Origin: Massilia sp. HP4
GTDB lineage: Bacteria; Pseudomonadota; Gammaproteobacteria; Burkholderiales; Burkholderiaceae_D
DNA length: 64,000 bases
Direction: 5' to 3'
NCBI RefSeq assembly: GCF_005222695.1
Contig: NZ_STGG01000012.1
Location: 186,001 to 250,000 of the forward strand
In this document: one piece after another, positions 52,274-61,600 of the stretch
How positions within the stretch are numbered: position 1 is the stretch's first letter
Layout of the letters: the number at the start of each line of letters is the position of its first letter
Made by a program: the position numbers and the translations under genes
Notes under the pieces: generated by a model
Told to the model about the DNA's origin: nothing
Seen by the model: only the letters and a program-made list of their open reading frames with translations
The model's database searches: none

Positions 52274-53462
52274 GAGCCGGCTCGGCCACCAGCGCCAGTT
52301 CGAGCAGGTTGGCGTCGATGCAGAACTTGGCTGCCCAGTTCAGGTATTCCCACTGGCCGTAATCGCCATCGACCGGGAACGAACCCTTGATCCCGCCTAC
52401 CGCGTCCTCGAGGCCGTCGAAACGCACGGTGCGGCGCACGAAGGCGGTCAGCTTGCGGCCCACCTCGAGATAGCGCGCCTCGCCGGTCAGGCGATGCAGC
52501 AGGAACAGGCAGTGGGCGATCTGCACCGAACCGGTCAGGCACACGTAATCAACCGCTGGCTTGAAGTCACGGCCGAGGCGGCCGGCCAGGTAGCCGTCGG
52601 CGCCGATTGCATCGACCAGGCTGTTCCCGGTGCGGACGGCGGCCTGCAGCAGGTCGGCCCGCCCGGACAGCAGATGCGCTTCCAGCACCCCGCGCAGCAC
52701 ATAACCGATGGTGTGGGTAAGCGGATGCTCGGCATCGGTCAGGCAATTCGATCCGAACCAGCCATTCGGCTGCTGCTTGGTCAGGGCCCAGTCGACCTGG
52801 CGCAGGCCGGCCTCGCCATAACCATGGCCGGGGGCGACACGCTCCGCCTCGAACAAACCCCACGCCACATGGGTCTCGTAGGCTTTCTCGCCCGGCTTGG
52901 CAAACGGCGTCGGATGCTTGCGCCAGCATCCGTCGGGATCGAGACTGTCGCGCAGCCAGGCCGCGGCGCGATGCATGGCGTCGAGGTAGCGGGGATCGAC
53001 ATATTCCGCGGCGCCCGCGGCCAGTCCGATCAGGATCTGGCCGGTGTTGAAAGTGACCGGCACCTTGGGAAGGGCATCGATCTTGCCTCCCTGGAAACCA
53101 CCATCGGCGAACTGGATGGCGACACACCAGTCGAGCATCCGGCGGGCGCGCTCATGCAGGGTGGGGTCGCCATTGCGGCGCGCCAGTGTGATCATGGTGG
53201 GAATGATGTAGCCAGTGGTTTCCGGGTACGACGTTGCCCACCCCTTCTGCAGGCTGAAGTCGCGCGCCACCCCGCCGTCCCGGGATGCCGATTTGTCCTG
53301 CGCCATGCACAGCCACCGAGTGCAGACAGCGATCACCGCTTCCGGGCCCGGGTCGGACAGCGGAAGGCCGCGGCGGTCGGCGTCCAGCTCGGCCTTCGCC
53401 ATCGCCGTCAGGGCTGGTCCGGATGAAAATTGATTCTTGAGAGACTTAAGGAGTTGTAACAC
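52266..53462 (-). CDS. Alpha/alpha-toroid protein of unknown activity
   Basis: This 398-residue protein has repeated helical hairpins of the alpha/alpha-toroid kind shared by glycosidases, epimerases, lyases and terpenoid cyclases. Repeated Gly-Trp/Phe-rich turns are seen (FSLQKGWATSYPETTGYI, QFADGGFQGG, PDGCWRKHPTPF, NGWFGSNCL, DYGQWEYLNWAAKF). No signal peptide is visible. It starts at GTG with AGGA upstream. Being in an exopolysaccharide region and paired with an N-acetyltransferase gene suggests sugar-polymer work, but I cannot choose between hydrolase, lyase and cyclase from sequence alone. Confidence 0.7.
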   Translation of the reverse strand: MLQLLKSLKNQFSSGPALTAMAKAELDADRRGLPLSDPGPEAVIAVCTRWLCMAQDKSASRDGGVARDFSLQKGWATSYPETTGYIIPTMITLARRNGDPTLHERARRMLDWCVAIQFADGGFQGGKIDALPKVPVTFNTGQILIGLAAGAAEYVDPRYLDAMHRAAAWLRDSLDPDGCWRKHPTPFAKPGEKAYETHVAWGLFEAERVAPGHGYGEAGLRQVDWALTKQQPNGWFGSNCLTDAEHPLTHTIGYVLRGVLEAHLLSGRADLLQAAVRTGNSLVDAIGADGYLAGRLGRDFKPAVDYVCLTGSVQIAHCLFLLHRLTGEARYLEVGRKLTAFVRRTVRFDGLEDAVGGIKGSFPVDGDYGQWEYLNWAAKFCIDANLLELALVAEPAHA

Positions 53463-53630
53463 GACAGTCCTGACATCGAAAATGGGGAGGATCGGGCGAC
53501 AAATACGCGACTTGTCTTTCCAATAGATTTATTTCCTGAATTTAATGTCATATTGACATCAAACCGGATGCTCGTCAAATGCCGAACTGGAAACAAGGAA
53601 AGAAAGAACAGGCTGAATGCTGGATGTGCA

Positions 53631-53652
53631 CTTGCCGGCGTTCGCCGGCAAG
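53631..53652. other. Perfect 10-bp hairpin
   Basis: CTTGCCGGCG and its exact complement are separated by TT, 42 bp beyond the end of the export gene on the minus strand. No T-run follows on either side, so it may be an mRNA 3' stabiliser or a Rho-linked end. The rest of 53463-53693 has no recognised gene. Confidence 0.5.
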
Positions 53653-53693
53653 CTGCCGGCCCGGGCAGTTTGCCGCAGGCCGGGGTGGGCTAG

Positions 53694-54320
53694 TTAGAAG
53701 AAACTTTCTGGAATGATCAGGATGTCGCCTGGGCGCATTGCCAGGTTGGCCGAGATGTCGCCATCCTTGATCAGGTCGTCCAACCGCACAGTGAACTTTT
53801 CTTGCTTGCCATCCACGGTGCGCACAATGCTCGCCTTGTTTCCAGCTGCAAATTCAGTCACGCCGCCGACAGCGATTAATACATCCATCAAGGACATGTC
53901 GCGACGGTATGGCAACGCCTGTGGCCGGGCGGCTTGGCCGATTACGCGGATCTGCTCGTTGAAATTGCCAATGAAATTGGTGACCACGACCGTGACGACC
54001 GGCTGCTGGATGAACTGGGCCAGGGCCTGCTCGATATCGCGTGCCAGCTGGGTCGAGGTCTTGCCGGCAGCCGGAAGATCCTCGACCAGGGGCGTAGTGA
54101 TCTTGCCGTCAGGACGGACTGGAACCGACATCGATACTTCAGGATTGCGCCAAACAATGATGTTGACTGCATCGCCTGGCCCGATCAGATAATCGGGGTT
54201 GATGGGAGCCAGGACAGCCGTCGCAGGCACCGCAGGTGTCGTGCATCCGCCCAGTAGCAGCATGCAAGCAGCGATACCCGCTGCAACCATCGATTTCATC
54301 ATATACATCGTTTTGCTCAC
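53694..54320 (-). CDS. XrtA-system polysaccharide export protein (Wza-like)
   Basis: This 208-residue outer-membrane lipoprotein (lipobox LGGC) has the polysaccharide-export (PES) domain: YLIGPGDAVNIIVWRNPEVS, VRPDGKITTPLVEDLPAAGKT, then SLBB-type repeats with VIGQAARPQALPY. It ends MRPGDILIIPESFF. The short length matches the export proteins of exosortase A loci and not full-length Wza. The GTG at 54320 has AGGGAGAA 5 bases upstream; ATG at 54308 is an alternative. Here it is turned away from the chain-length gene, with a protease gene between, unlike the usual single operon. Confidence 0.88.
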   Translation of the reverse strand: MSKTMYMMKSMVAAGIAACMLLLGGCTTPAVPATAVLAPINPDYLIGPGDAVNIIVWRNPEVSMSVPVRPDGKITTPLVEDLPAAGKTSTQLARDIEQALAQFIQQPVVTVVVTNFIGNFNEQIRVIGQAARPQALPYRRDMSLMDVLIAVGGVTEFAAGNKASIVRTVDGKQEKFTVRLDDLIKDGDISANLAMRPGDILIIPESFF

Positions 54321-54469
54321 CTTGATTCTCCCTCGTTGCCGCGCTGCGCATGGCATGCCGGCTTGCGGACAAAAAATTGTTATTTAACCATCGAAACTGC
54401 CGCTATTGTATAACAGAGTCTTTCAAGAAACGCCGTGCACACATAAATTGTGCTCGGCCATTAGACACC

Positions 54470-55240
54470 TCATGGTTGCTGCAACAGCGCCCTGACATGG
54501 CTGGCCGGGACAGCGTAGGTGATCCCACTGGGGGCGCTGATCGCAGTTTCTTTCAGGCCTTTTACGAATACCATATTGATAACCGCCACCACGATCCCTG
54601 TCGCGGGATCGTAGACCGGACTGCCGCTATTGCCAGGATAGGCAGTGCCGTCGAGCTGGTAGATCGAAAACGGGGCTTTTTGCAACTGCGCGATCGCCCG
54701 GGCATCGAGTCTGCGCGCAGCGAGTGAGGGACGGACGATCGGCGTGATGGCTGCCAGCAGGGCGCGGTGGGTAGCAGGGTAAAGTCCGAGAACCATGCCT
54801 AAAGGAAATCCAGTAAAGGCCAGCGCCTGTCCCTCACGTGCCTCGTCCCGCTCGGCCAGGCGCAGCGCCGGCAAGGGCGCGCCGCTCAGCCGTAGATGGG
54901 CAAGGTCATGGTCGCGGTTGAGGGCGGCCAGGGTTGCAGGCCGAAACAGGATCCGGTCGCCATCCCGGACCACGATCCCCAGCGTTTCCTTGCCCTGAGT
55001 TGACAGTTTATCGGCAACGACGTGCGCGTTCGTAATCACGCTCAGGCCGTCGCCGACGACGAAACCTGTTCCCGAAAACACGATTGCCGGGCTGCGTGTC
55101 TGTAGATGCGTACCGACTCCCACAATGGAGGGCTTGACGGCGGCGACCGTATCCGACAGATCGGCGGCGACCGTTAGCGTGGGGAGGACGGCTGCGATGG
55201 CAAGCATCACGCCATGCGAAATGAGAGTTCGACGCTTCAT
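54470..55240 (-). CDS. Exported trypsin-like serine protease (S1C-type)
   Basis: This 256-residue protein has a signal peptide (MKRRTLISHGVMLAIAAVLP, cleavage near VAA-DL). The catalytic triad of the trypsin/DegP fold is visible: His73 in TNAHVV, Asp112 in DHDLAHL and Ser207 in GNSGSPVY. No PDZ domain follows. It lies 149 bp upstream of the export gene on the same strand, amid the exopolysaccharide genes. It may trim periplasmic or surface proteins of the PEP-CTERM system, which is inference only. Confidence 0.88.
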   Translation of the reverse strand: MKRRTLISHGVMLAIAAVLPTLTVAADLSDTVAAVKPSIVGVGTHLQTRSPAIVFSGTGFVVGDGLSVITNAHVVADKLSTQGKETLGIVVRDGDRILFRPATLAALNRDHDLAHLRLSGAPLPALRLAERDEAREGQALAFTGFPLGMVLGLYPATHRALLAAITPIVRPSLAARRLDARAIAQLQKAPFSIYQLDGTAYPGNSGSPVYDPATGIVVAVINMVFVKGLKETAISAPSGITYAVPASHVRALLQQP

Positions 55241-55627
55241 GAGAATTTCATCGTAATGGTGTAAATGTTGCAGACGTAGTGCCAATCGTGCAGGCCCTTT
55301 CTGAAGTTAAACATTACAATAAACATGTTTTACTTTCAGCAACTATTGCCGCACTTCATCGCTTACGGGGCTGAAAAAAGTTTCGCAACATACAAGCACA
55401 CAAATCCCCGTATGTTTGCGATAATGCAACTTTACGACAACTGGTTGCTCTATTTCAGGCCATTCGTCGTTGCAGTAAAGAATTTGTGTTGCATGAAATA
55501 GGCAGCAGGCGCATCTATTCGGGTGGTTTGCCAACCTGCAATTGCAATTGCTCACTCCACAAGCGATCATGCAAGATGTTTATTCACCCAAGTCGGCTCT
55601 GCCGGCGATGACTGGCGAGATGAAATA
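55241..55627. other. AT-rich divergent intergenic region
   Basis: This 387-bp stretch separates the protease (-) from the chain-length gene (+) and must carry both promoters. It is much less GC-rich than the flanks. No GG-N10-GC sigma-54 pair, clear sigma-70 pair, palindrome over 12 bp or small gene with a good start was recognised. Confidence 0.5.
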
Positions 55628-57160
55628 ATGGCCGAAATCAAAGCCTTGGTTCTTAATGTTCTTAAAGCACTTGGCAAGTATCGGTGGTACGCGGTCGCCA
55701 TTTCCTGGGTCGTGGCCCTGGCTGGCTGGGCTGTAGTGTACCAATTGCCCAACCAGTATGAAGCGTCGGCGCGTGTCTACGTCGATACACAGAGCATCCT
55801 CAAGCCGCTCATGTCCGGCATGACGACCCTGCCCAACCTCGACCAGCAGGTCCGGTTCATGCGCCGTACCCTGATCAGCCGTCCGAACGTCGAACGCGTC
55901 GTACGCGAGACCGATCTCGATGTCGGAGCCCGCGACGGCAAGGCATTCGACAAGGTGGTCGACGACGTCATTGCCCGCATCAAGCTGGCCGGCACCGAAC
56001 GCGAGAACATTTATACCATCAGCTACACCGGGAGCAGCGCCAAGCAGAGCCGGGACGTGGTGCAAGCTTTCCTGACCATCTTCGTCGAGGGCAGCTTCAG
56101 CGGCAAGAAGCAGGATTCCCAAAAAGCGATCCAGTTCATCGACGACCAGATCCGCACCTATGAAGAGCGCCTGGCCGAGGCCGAGAATTCGCTCAAGGAA
56201 TTCAAGATTCGCCACATGGGCTCCCTGCCACGGGAAGGCGCCGATTACAACGCGCGAATGGTCTCCACCAGCGAAGCCTTGAGCCAGGCGCGGCTGGAAC
56301 TGGCCGAAGCCGAACAGGCGCGCAATGCCATCCGCCGCAGGATTTCGGGAGATACCAGCGCCGCGCCGGGCAGCCGCGCACTGCCGGTCATCGCCGATCC
56401 GGCAATGGATGAGCGCATCGCCAGCGTCAACAAGACGCTGGACGCCCTGCGCACACAGTACACCGAGCAGCATCCGGACATCGTCGCCAACCGCCGCCTG
56501 CTCGAGCAATTGCTACAGCGCAAGGCCGACGCCGAGAAGAACTTCAAGCCGAGTAGCGATCCTGGCGCCAGCTACAGCCCGATGCTGCAGCAGCTCAACG
56601 TAGCGCTGTCGGAAGCCGAGGCACGCGTGGCCTCGCTGCAGGCCCGCGTATCCGAATACAATGCACGCCTGGTCCGGCTGCGTGGCGACAGCGCCCAGGT
56701 GCCGGAGATCGAGGCACAGCTGGCACAGCTGAACCGGGACTACGAAGTCAACCGCGAGAATTACCAGAAGCTGGTACAACGCCGTGAATCGGCCCGGATG
56801 TCGGGTGACCTGTCGGTCGCCACGGACATGTTGACCTTCCGCGTGATCGAGCCGCCGCTGGCGCCGCTGACGCCTTCCGGACCGAATCGCCTGCAACTGG
56901 CGAGCGCCGTGTTCGCCATCGCACTGCTGGCCGGACTGGCCGGCGCATTCCTGATGAGTCAAGTTCGTCCGACGTTCCTCAGCCAGGCAGCGCTGCGGGA
57001 CGAGACCGGCCTCCCGATCCTCGGTTCGATCAGCATGACCTGGACCGGTGAGCAGACGGTGCTGCGCAAGCGTCGCCTGGCCGGACTGGCGACCGCGGTG
57101 CTGATGCTGTTCGGCGCCTACGCCGCTGGCGTCGCCATCATTCTTTTCCGTCCCATCTAA
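55628..57160 (+). CDS. XrtA-system polysaccharide chain-length regulator (Wzc-like)
   Basis: This 510-residue inner-membrane protein has two membrane segments, near residue 22 (WYAVAISWVVALAGWAVV) and near the C-terminus (two hydrophobic runs, about 438 and 487). The Wzz domain opens after the first segment (QYEASARVYVDTQSILKPL). Long coiled coils (about 175-400; RLAEAENSLKEFKIRHMG, QARLELAEAEQARNAIRR) follow. It sets the length of exopolysaccharide and works with the next gene, a tyrosine kinase, as a split Wzc. The ATG at 55628 is the first codon consistent with the family N-terminus. Confidence 0.92.
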   Translation: MAEIKALVLNVLKALGKYRWYAVAISWVVALAGWAVVYQLPNQYEASARVYVDTQSILKPLMSGMTTLPNLDQQVRFMRRTLISRPNVERVVRETDLDVGARDGKAFDKVVDDVIARIKLAGTERENIYTISYTGSSAKQSRDVVQAFLTIFVEGSFSGKKQDSQKAIQFIDDQIRTYEERLAEAENSLKEFKIRHMGSLPREGADYNARMVSTSEALSQARLELAEAEQARNAIRRRISGDTSAAPGSRALPVIADPAMDERIASVNKTLDALRTQYTEQHPDIVANRRLLEQLLQRKADAEKNFKPSSDPGASYSPMLQQLNVALSEAEARVASLQARVSEYNARLVRLRGDSAQVPEIEAQLAQLNRDYEVNRENYQKLVQRRESARMSGDLSVATDMLTFRVIEPPLAPLTPSGPNRLQLASAVFAIALLAGLAGAFLMSQVRPTFLSQAALRDETGLPILGSISMTWTGEQTVLRKRRLAGLATAVLMLFGAYAAGVAIILFRPI

Positions 57161-57181
57161 GGCCGTAGCCCAGGAGCGAAT

Positions 57182-58102
57182 GTGAGCATTATCGAAAAAG
57201 CGGCCAGCCGCATCGACCAGCAGCGCCATGCTGCCCAACCAGCCGGCGAAGCTCGCCTCCAGCCGACAGCGGTGGAACACCCCGACATCAATGTGCACGC
57301 CGATGCGGCAGCGGCCGCACTGTCGGCAGCGCCGGCTGCGTCGCAACTGCCTGCCGCAGGCGACGAGCGGCGCAGCACGCGCAGGATCGAGCTGGACCTT
57401 GACCGCCTGCGCGAGCAGGGCATGGTGACGGCCGCCGGCGGCCGCACCAACCTGCTGGAAGAATTCCGCATCATCAAGCGCCCGCTGCTCAAGCGCGCCT
57501 TCGGCCCTCCCAGCCCCAAAGGGAATCCGGCCAACCTGATCATGATGACCAGTGCGCTGCCAGGCGAAGGCAAGACCTATTGCTCGATCAACCTGGCCAT
57601 GAGCATCGCCATGGAACTCGATCATACGGTGTTGCTGGTCGATGCCGACGTCGCCCGGCCTTCGGTCCTGCGCACGCTGGGCTTGCCCCAACAGCGCGGC
57701 CTGATGGATATCCTGCTCGATGACAAGCTGGACCTGGGCGATGTACTCCTCCGCACCAATATTGACACACTGGCAATCCTTCCAGCCGGCACCGCTTCGC
57801 CGCATGCGACCGAACTGCTTGCCAGCTCGACGATGACGTCGATGCTGCACGAGCTGGCAAACCGCTATCCCGATCGCGTGATCATCTTCGATTCCCCGCC
57901 GCTGCTGCTGACCAGCGAATCGCGCGAACTGGCCAGCCATATGGGACAGATCGTGGTCGTCGTGGAAGCACAGACGACGACCCAGCAGGCGGTGAAGGAC
58001 GCGCTGCACCGCCTCGAAGGCTTCGACAACATCAATCTCATCTACAACAAGACCAGGGACATCCCGGGCATTGAAGAGACGTATGATTATCACTATGGCT
58101 AA
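57182..58102 (+). CDS. XrtA-associated tyrosine autokinase
   Basis: This 306-residue BY-kinase (CpsD/CapB type) starts at GTG. Walker A is SALPGEGKTYCSINLAMSIA, Walker A' VLLVDADVARPSVL, and Walker B IIFDSPPLLLTSES. The N-terminal 90 residues are a variable linker. A short Tyr-containing tail (ETYDYHYG) may be the phosphorylation cluster. It pairs with the membrane chain-length protein, 21 bp before. The outer-membrane barrel gene overlaps its end. Confidence 0.92.
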   Translation: MSIIEKAASRIDQQRHAAQPAGEARLQPTAVEHPDINVHADAAAAALSAAPAASQLPAAGDERRSTRRIELDLDRLREQGMVTAAGGRTNLLEEFRIIKRPLLKRAFGPPSPKGNPANLIMMTSALPGEGKTYCSINLAMSIAMELDHTVLLVDADVARPSVLRTLGLPQQRGLMDILLDDKLDLGDVLLRTNIDTLAILPAGTASPHATELLASSTMTSMLHELANRYPDRVIIFDSPPLLLTSESRELASHMGQIVVVVEAQTTTQQAVKDALHRLEGFDNINLIYNKTRDIPGIEETYDYHYG

Positions 58103-59660
58103 GCAGCGCCGCATGCGCACTGCGCTCGGGTCGCTGCCGCGCCTGCTGCCGCTGGCGGCGGCGCTGCTCGCTGTTGCACCTGCCAGCCAGGCCCAGTGGA
58201 CGTTTACGCCGATGGTCGACCTGAGCGAGACCTATACCGACAACGTTTCCCTACGTGAAGACGATCTCGCGAGCAACCAATGGGTGACGGAGTTGCGTCC
58301 GGGCTTCACGGTATCCGGCAAGACCCGGCGCACCGAAGCCTATGCCACGGCCGAATTCAGCAAGTTCCTTTACTCCAACAAGGACGACCGACTCAACCTG
58401 ACGGACAGCGTACGCCGCTATTCGGCCATGATGAAGAACACGATTGCACAAGATCTTTTGTACATCGACTTCACGGCAGGGTCGCGTCGCCAGGCCATCC
58501 TGCCTTTCGGCCCGGGCGCCGAGAACAGGTTCTCGCGCGCCAACCAGACCGATGTCCGCTCGTGGGGCGTCAGCCCCTACCTGGTGCGCCGTTTCGGCGC
58601 CGGCACGACGGCGCTGCTGCGCCTGAGCCGCGACTCAGTGGAATCCAGCGGCAATAGCGCGTTCGGCAGCAGCATGGGCAGCACGGTCCTGTTCAACCTG
58701 GCGCACGGCGTGCCCGGACAGGCATTCAGCTGGGGGCTCAATTACGTCGACCAGCAGCTCAACAACGAGCTGGTCGGCGAGTCGTCAAGCAAGCTCTTCA
58801 ACGCCACGATGCGCTACCAGTTCACACGCACGCTGGCGGGCACCGCCAGCGCCGGCTACGACCGCTACGACTTCGAAGGCCCTGGCCCGGACGAGAAGGG
58901 CCATAACTGGAGCCTTGGCGCGGTCTGGGCGCCGACACTGCGCAGCAGCGTGCAGGCCTCGTTTGGCCGCCACCTGTACGGCAATACCGGTTCGCTGGCA
59001 GCGCTGCACCGCAGCCGCGGCTCGGTATGGGAAATCCGCTACGCGGACACGATCACCTCGCGCCGGTCGCAATTCCTGCTGCCAGCCACGGTCGACACCG
59101 CATCGATGCTCGACCGCCTGTTCAGCGCCAATATTCCCGATCCGGTCGTGCGCCAGCGCGTGATCCAGGCGTATATGCTGGACAATGGTTTGCCGACCAG
59201 CTTGGTCGACAACATCAATTTCTTGAGCAACCGCTATGCCCGCCAAAAGGTGTTGAGCGCATCGCTCGCATTCAACCGCGCGCGCAGCACCGGCGTGGCC
59301 AGTCTGTACCGCGGTGAGAGCATCGCCCTGTCAGACCAGCGCAGCGACAGCCCGCTGCTGGGCACCCAGCTCGGAACGCTGAACGACAACGTGCGCATGA
59401 GCGGCGCGAACTTGCTCTATACCTACCGCCTGAACGGGCGCTCGAATGCCTTCGCCAAGGCCGACTATCGCTACCGCGAGTCGCTGACGACCGGCTTCGA
59501 GGATCGCCAGCGGCTGCTGTCGGCAGGCGTCAACCGCCGTTTCGGCCGCAGCCTGCAGGGTGAACTCGAACTGCGGCGGCGCAGCGGCGGCGGCGATATC
59601 ATCGGCCGCACCGACTACACCGAGCACGCGCTCGTGGCATCCGTGAACATGAAGTTTTAA
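58095..59660 (+). CDS. XrtA-system outer-membrane beta-barrel protein
   Basis: This 521-residue protein has a signal peptide (about 1-34, ending SQA-Q) and then a barrel-like body with many alternating hydrophobic strands. It ends in VNMKF, with a terminal Phe expected for outer-membrane barrels. It matches the barrel family found between tyrosine kinase and ATPase genes of exosortase A loci. DLSETYTDNVSLREDDLAS and FTRTLAGTASAGYDRYDFEG are family-like stretches. It may be the exit pore or an anchor for the polymer. The ATG at 58095 overlaps the kinase stop. Confidence 0.85.
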   Translation: MAKQRRMRTALGSLPRLLPLAAALLAVAPASQAQWTFTPMVDLSETYTDNVSLREDDLASNQWVTELRPGFTVSGKTRRTEAYATAEFSKFLYSNKDDRLNLTDSVRRYSAMMKNTIAQDLLYIDFTAGSRRQAILPFGPGAENRFSRANQTDVRSWGVSPYLVRRFGAGTTALLRLSRDSVESSGNSAFGSSMGSTVLFNLAHGVPGQAFSWGLNYVDQQLNNELVGESSSKLFNATMRYQFTRTLAGTASAGYDRYDFEGPGPDEKGHNWSLGAVWAPTLRSSVQASFGRHLYGNTGSLAALHRSRGSVWEIRYADTITSRRSQFLLPATVDTASMLDRLFSANIPDPVVRQRVIQAYMLDNGLPTSLVDNINFLSNRYARQKVLSASLAFNRARSTGVASLYRGESIALSDQRSDSPLLGTQLGTLNDNVRMSGANLLYTYRLNGRSNAFAKADYRYRESLTTGFEDRQRLLSAGVNRRFGRSLQGELELRRRSGGGDIIGRTDYTEHALVASVNMKF

Positions 59661-59673
59661 TGGAACGCGCAAG

Positions 59674-60708
59674 ATGTACGAAACCTACTACGGCCTGTCG
59701 GCCAAGCCCTTCCAGCTCCGCCCGGACCCGCACTTCTTCTTCGGCTCCAAGGGCCACAAGCGCGCCATGGCCTATCTCGAGTACGGGCTGTCGCAGGGTG
59801 AGGGCTTTATCGTCATCACCGGCGAAGTCGGCGCCGGCAAGACCACGCTGGTACGCAACCTGCTCAACCGCATTCCGCTGGACCAGATCGTGGCGGCGCA
59901 CATCGTCAACACCAGCCTCGACCCGGAAGACACGCTGCGCATGGTCGTCTCGGCCTTCGGCCTGCCCTACGAGGGCGCCAGCAAGGCGGAGCTGCTGAAC
60001 CGCCTGGAGCAATTCCTGCGCAGTGTCGACCGCCAGGGCAAGCGCGCCCTGCTCGTGATCGACGAAGCCCAGAACCTCAATGCGCGCACCGTCGAGGAAT
60101 TGCGCATGCTGTCAAATTTCCAGACCGACGACCGATCCCTGCTCCAGACTTTCCTGCTGGGCCAGCCGGAATTTCGCGCCACCCTGCACAGCCCGACCAT
60201 GCAGCAGCTGCGCCAGCGGGTGATCGCCAGCTACCACCTGGGACCGATGGATGCGCAAGAAACGCGCGCCTATATCGAGCATCGCCTGGCCACGGTTGGA
60301 TGGAAGGGTGCGCCATCCTTCGACGACGGCGCCCAAGCCGCGATCTATGCCTACAGCGGCGGCATCCCGCGCAAGACCAATACGCTGATGGACCGCGTGC
60401 TCCTGATGGGTTACCTGGAAGAGCTGCAGGCCTTCGGCGAGGCGCACATCAACGAGGTGGTGCGCGACATCTCGGAAGAATTCCTGGCGCCGGACGATGC
60501 GGGCTTGCCCGATCTCGCCGCCGCGCATCCCAATGGCGCCAGCGAGCGTGCGCACGGCTCGGCCGAGCGCCGCGGCGCCAGTGTCGAGCAGCTCGACGAG
60601 CGCATGATGCGTCTTGAAAAATCGATTGTCTCAGTGCTGTCGATCCTGAAGAAAATCGCCGCCACGCCGCCCGGCGCGGCTTCTCACCACATCGATAACC
60701 AGGAGTGA
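59674..60708 (+). CDS. XrtA-associated AAA ATPase (ExeA-like)
   Basis: This 344-residue ATPase starts MYETYYGLSAKPFQLRPDP, a fixed motif of the ExeA/GspA-like family. Walker A is GEVGAGKTTLVRNLL, Walker B LLVIDEAQNLN, and arginine-rich sensor stretches follow (GGIPRKTNTLMDRVL). The last 60 residues are variable and lack a membrane segment or peptidoglycan-binding domain. In these loci it is thought to help build or gate the envelope export machinery. It starts 13 bp after the barrel gene. Confidence 0.92.
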   Translation: MYETYYGLSAKPFQLRPDPHFFFGSKGHKRAMAYLEYGLSQGEGFIVITGEVGAGKTTLVRNLLNRIPLDQIVAAHIVNTSLDPEDTLRMVVSAFGLPYEGASKAELLNRLEQFLRSVDRQGKRALLVIDEAQNLNARTVEELRMLSNFQTDDRSLLQTFLLGQPEFRATLHSPTMQQLRQRVIASYHLGPMDAQETRAYIEHRLATVGWKGAPSFDDGAQAAIYAYSGGIPRKTNTLMDRVLLMGYLEELQAFGEAHINEVVRDISEEFLAPDDAGLPDLAAAHPNGASERAHGSAERRGASVEQLDERMMRLEKSIVSVLSILKKIAATPPGAASHHIDNQE

Positions 60709-60715
60709 GCCGGAA

Positions 60716-61600
60716 ATGAAGATGACCGCTCCCCCAGCCCGGCCGCGTCCCGCCCCGGGCGAGCGCATTCGCAACGCCATGACCTGCGACGTCGAGGACT
60801 ACTTCCAGGTATCGGCCTTTGCCCCCTACATCGACCGCGCCAGCTGGCCGAGCCGCGAGTGCCGGGTCGAAGCCAATATGGAGCGCATCCTGGCGCTGTA
60901 CGCGCGCCATGGCGTGCGTGCGACCTTCTTCACCCTGGGCTGGATCGCGGAACGCTATCCCGCCATGGTGCGCCGCATCGTCGACGCCGGCCACGAGCTT
61001 GCCAGCCATGGCTACGGCCACCTGCGCGCCTCGGACCAGAGCCGCACCGAGTTCGACAACGACATCCGCTCCAGCAAGGCGCTGCTGGAAGATATCGGCG
61101 GCCAGGCGGTGGTCGGCTACCGCGCACCGAGCTTCTCGATCGGCCACGGCAACCTGTGGGCGCTGGACGCGCTGCACGAGGCGGGCTACCGGTACAGCTC
61201 GAGCATCTATCCGATCGCCCATGACCACTACGGCATGCCCGATGCGCCGCGCTTCGCCTTCTATCCAAATGGCCCGGACGGCCTGCTGGAAGTGCCGATC
61301 ACCACGCTCAAGCTCGCCGGACGCAATTTTCCCGCTGGCGGCGGCGGCTATTTCCGGCTACTGCCGTATGCGCTGTCGCGCTGGATGATGGAAAAGGTCA
61401 ATCGCGAGGATGGCGAGCCCGCCCTGTTCTATTTCCATCCGTGGGAAGTCGACCCAGGTCAGCCGCGTCCGGAAGGACTGGGCGCCAAGGCGCGCTTCCG
61501 GCATTACGTGAACATCGACCGCATGGAGCGCCGCCTGGAAGCCCTGGCGCGCGACTTCGCGTGGGACCGCATGGACGCGATCTTCCTGGAACAGCGCTGA
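60716..61600 (+). CDS. XrtA-system polysaccharide deacetylase
   Basis: This 294-residue enzyme has a NodB-type domain opening with NAMTCDVEDYFQVSAFAP, where the Asp pair is catalytic/metal-binding, then FFTLGWIAERYPAMVRRIVD and AGHELASHGYGHLRA with the metal His. The C-terminal part (YFHPWEVDPGQPR) is the DUF3473-like tail specific to exosortase-associated deacetylases. It has no signal peptide. It would N-deacetylate amino sugars of the exopolysaccharide or its precursor. It overlaps the glycosyltransferase gene by 1 bp (TGATG). Confidence 0.92.
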   Translation: MKMTAPPARPRPAPGERIRNAMTCDVEDYFQVSAFAPYIDRASWPSRECRVEANMERILALYARHGVRATFFTLGWIAERYPAMVRRIVDAGHELASHGYGHLRASDQSRTEFDNDIRSSKALLEDIGGQAVVGYRAPSFSIGHGNLWALDALHEAGYRYSSSIYPIAHDHYGMPDAPRFAFYPNGPDGLLEVPITTLKLAGRNFPAGGGGYFRLLPYALSRWMMEKVNREDGEPALFYFHPWEVDPGQPRPEGLGAKARFRHYVNIDRMERRLEALARDFAWDRMDAIFLEQR

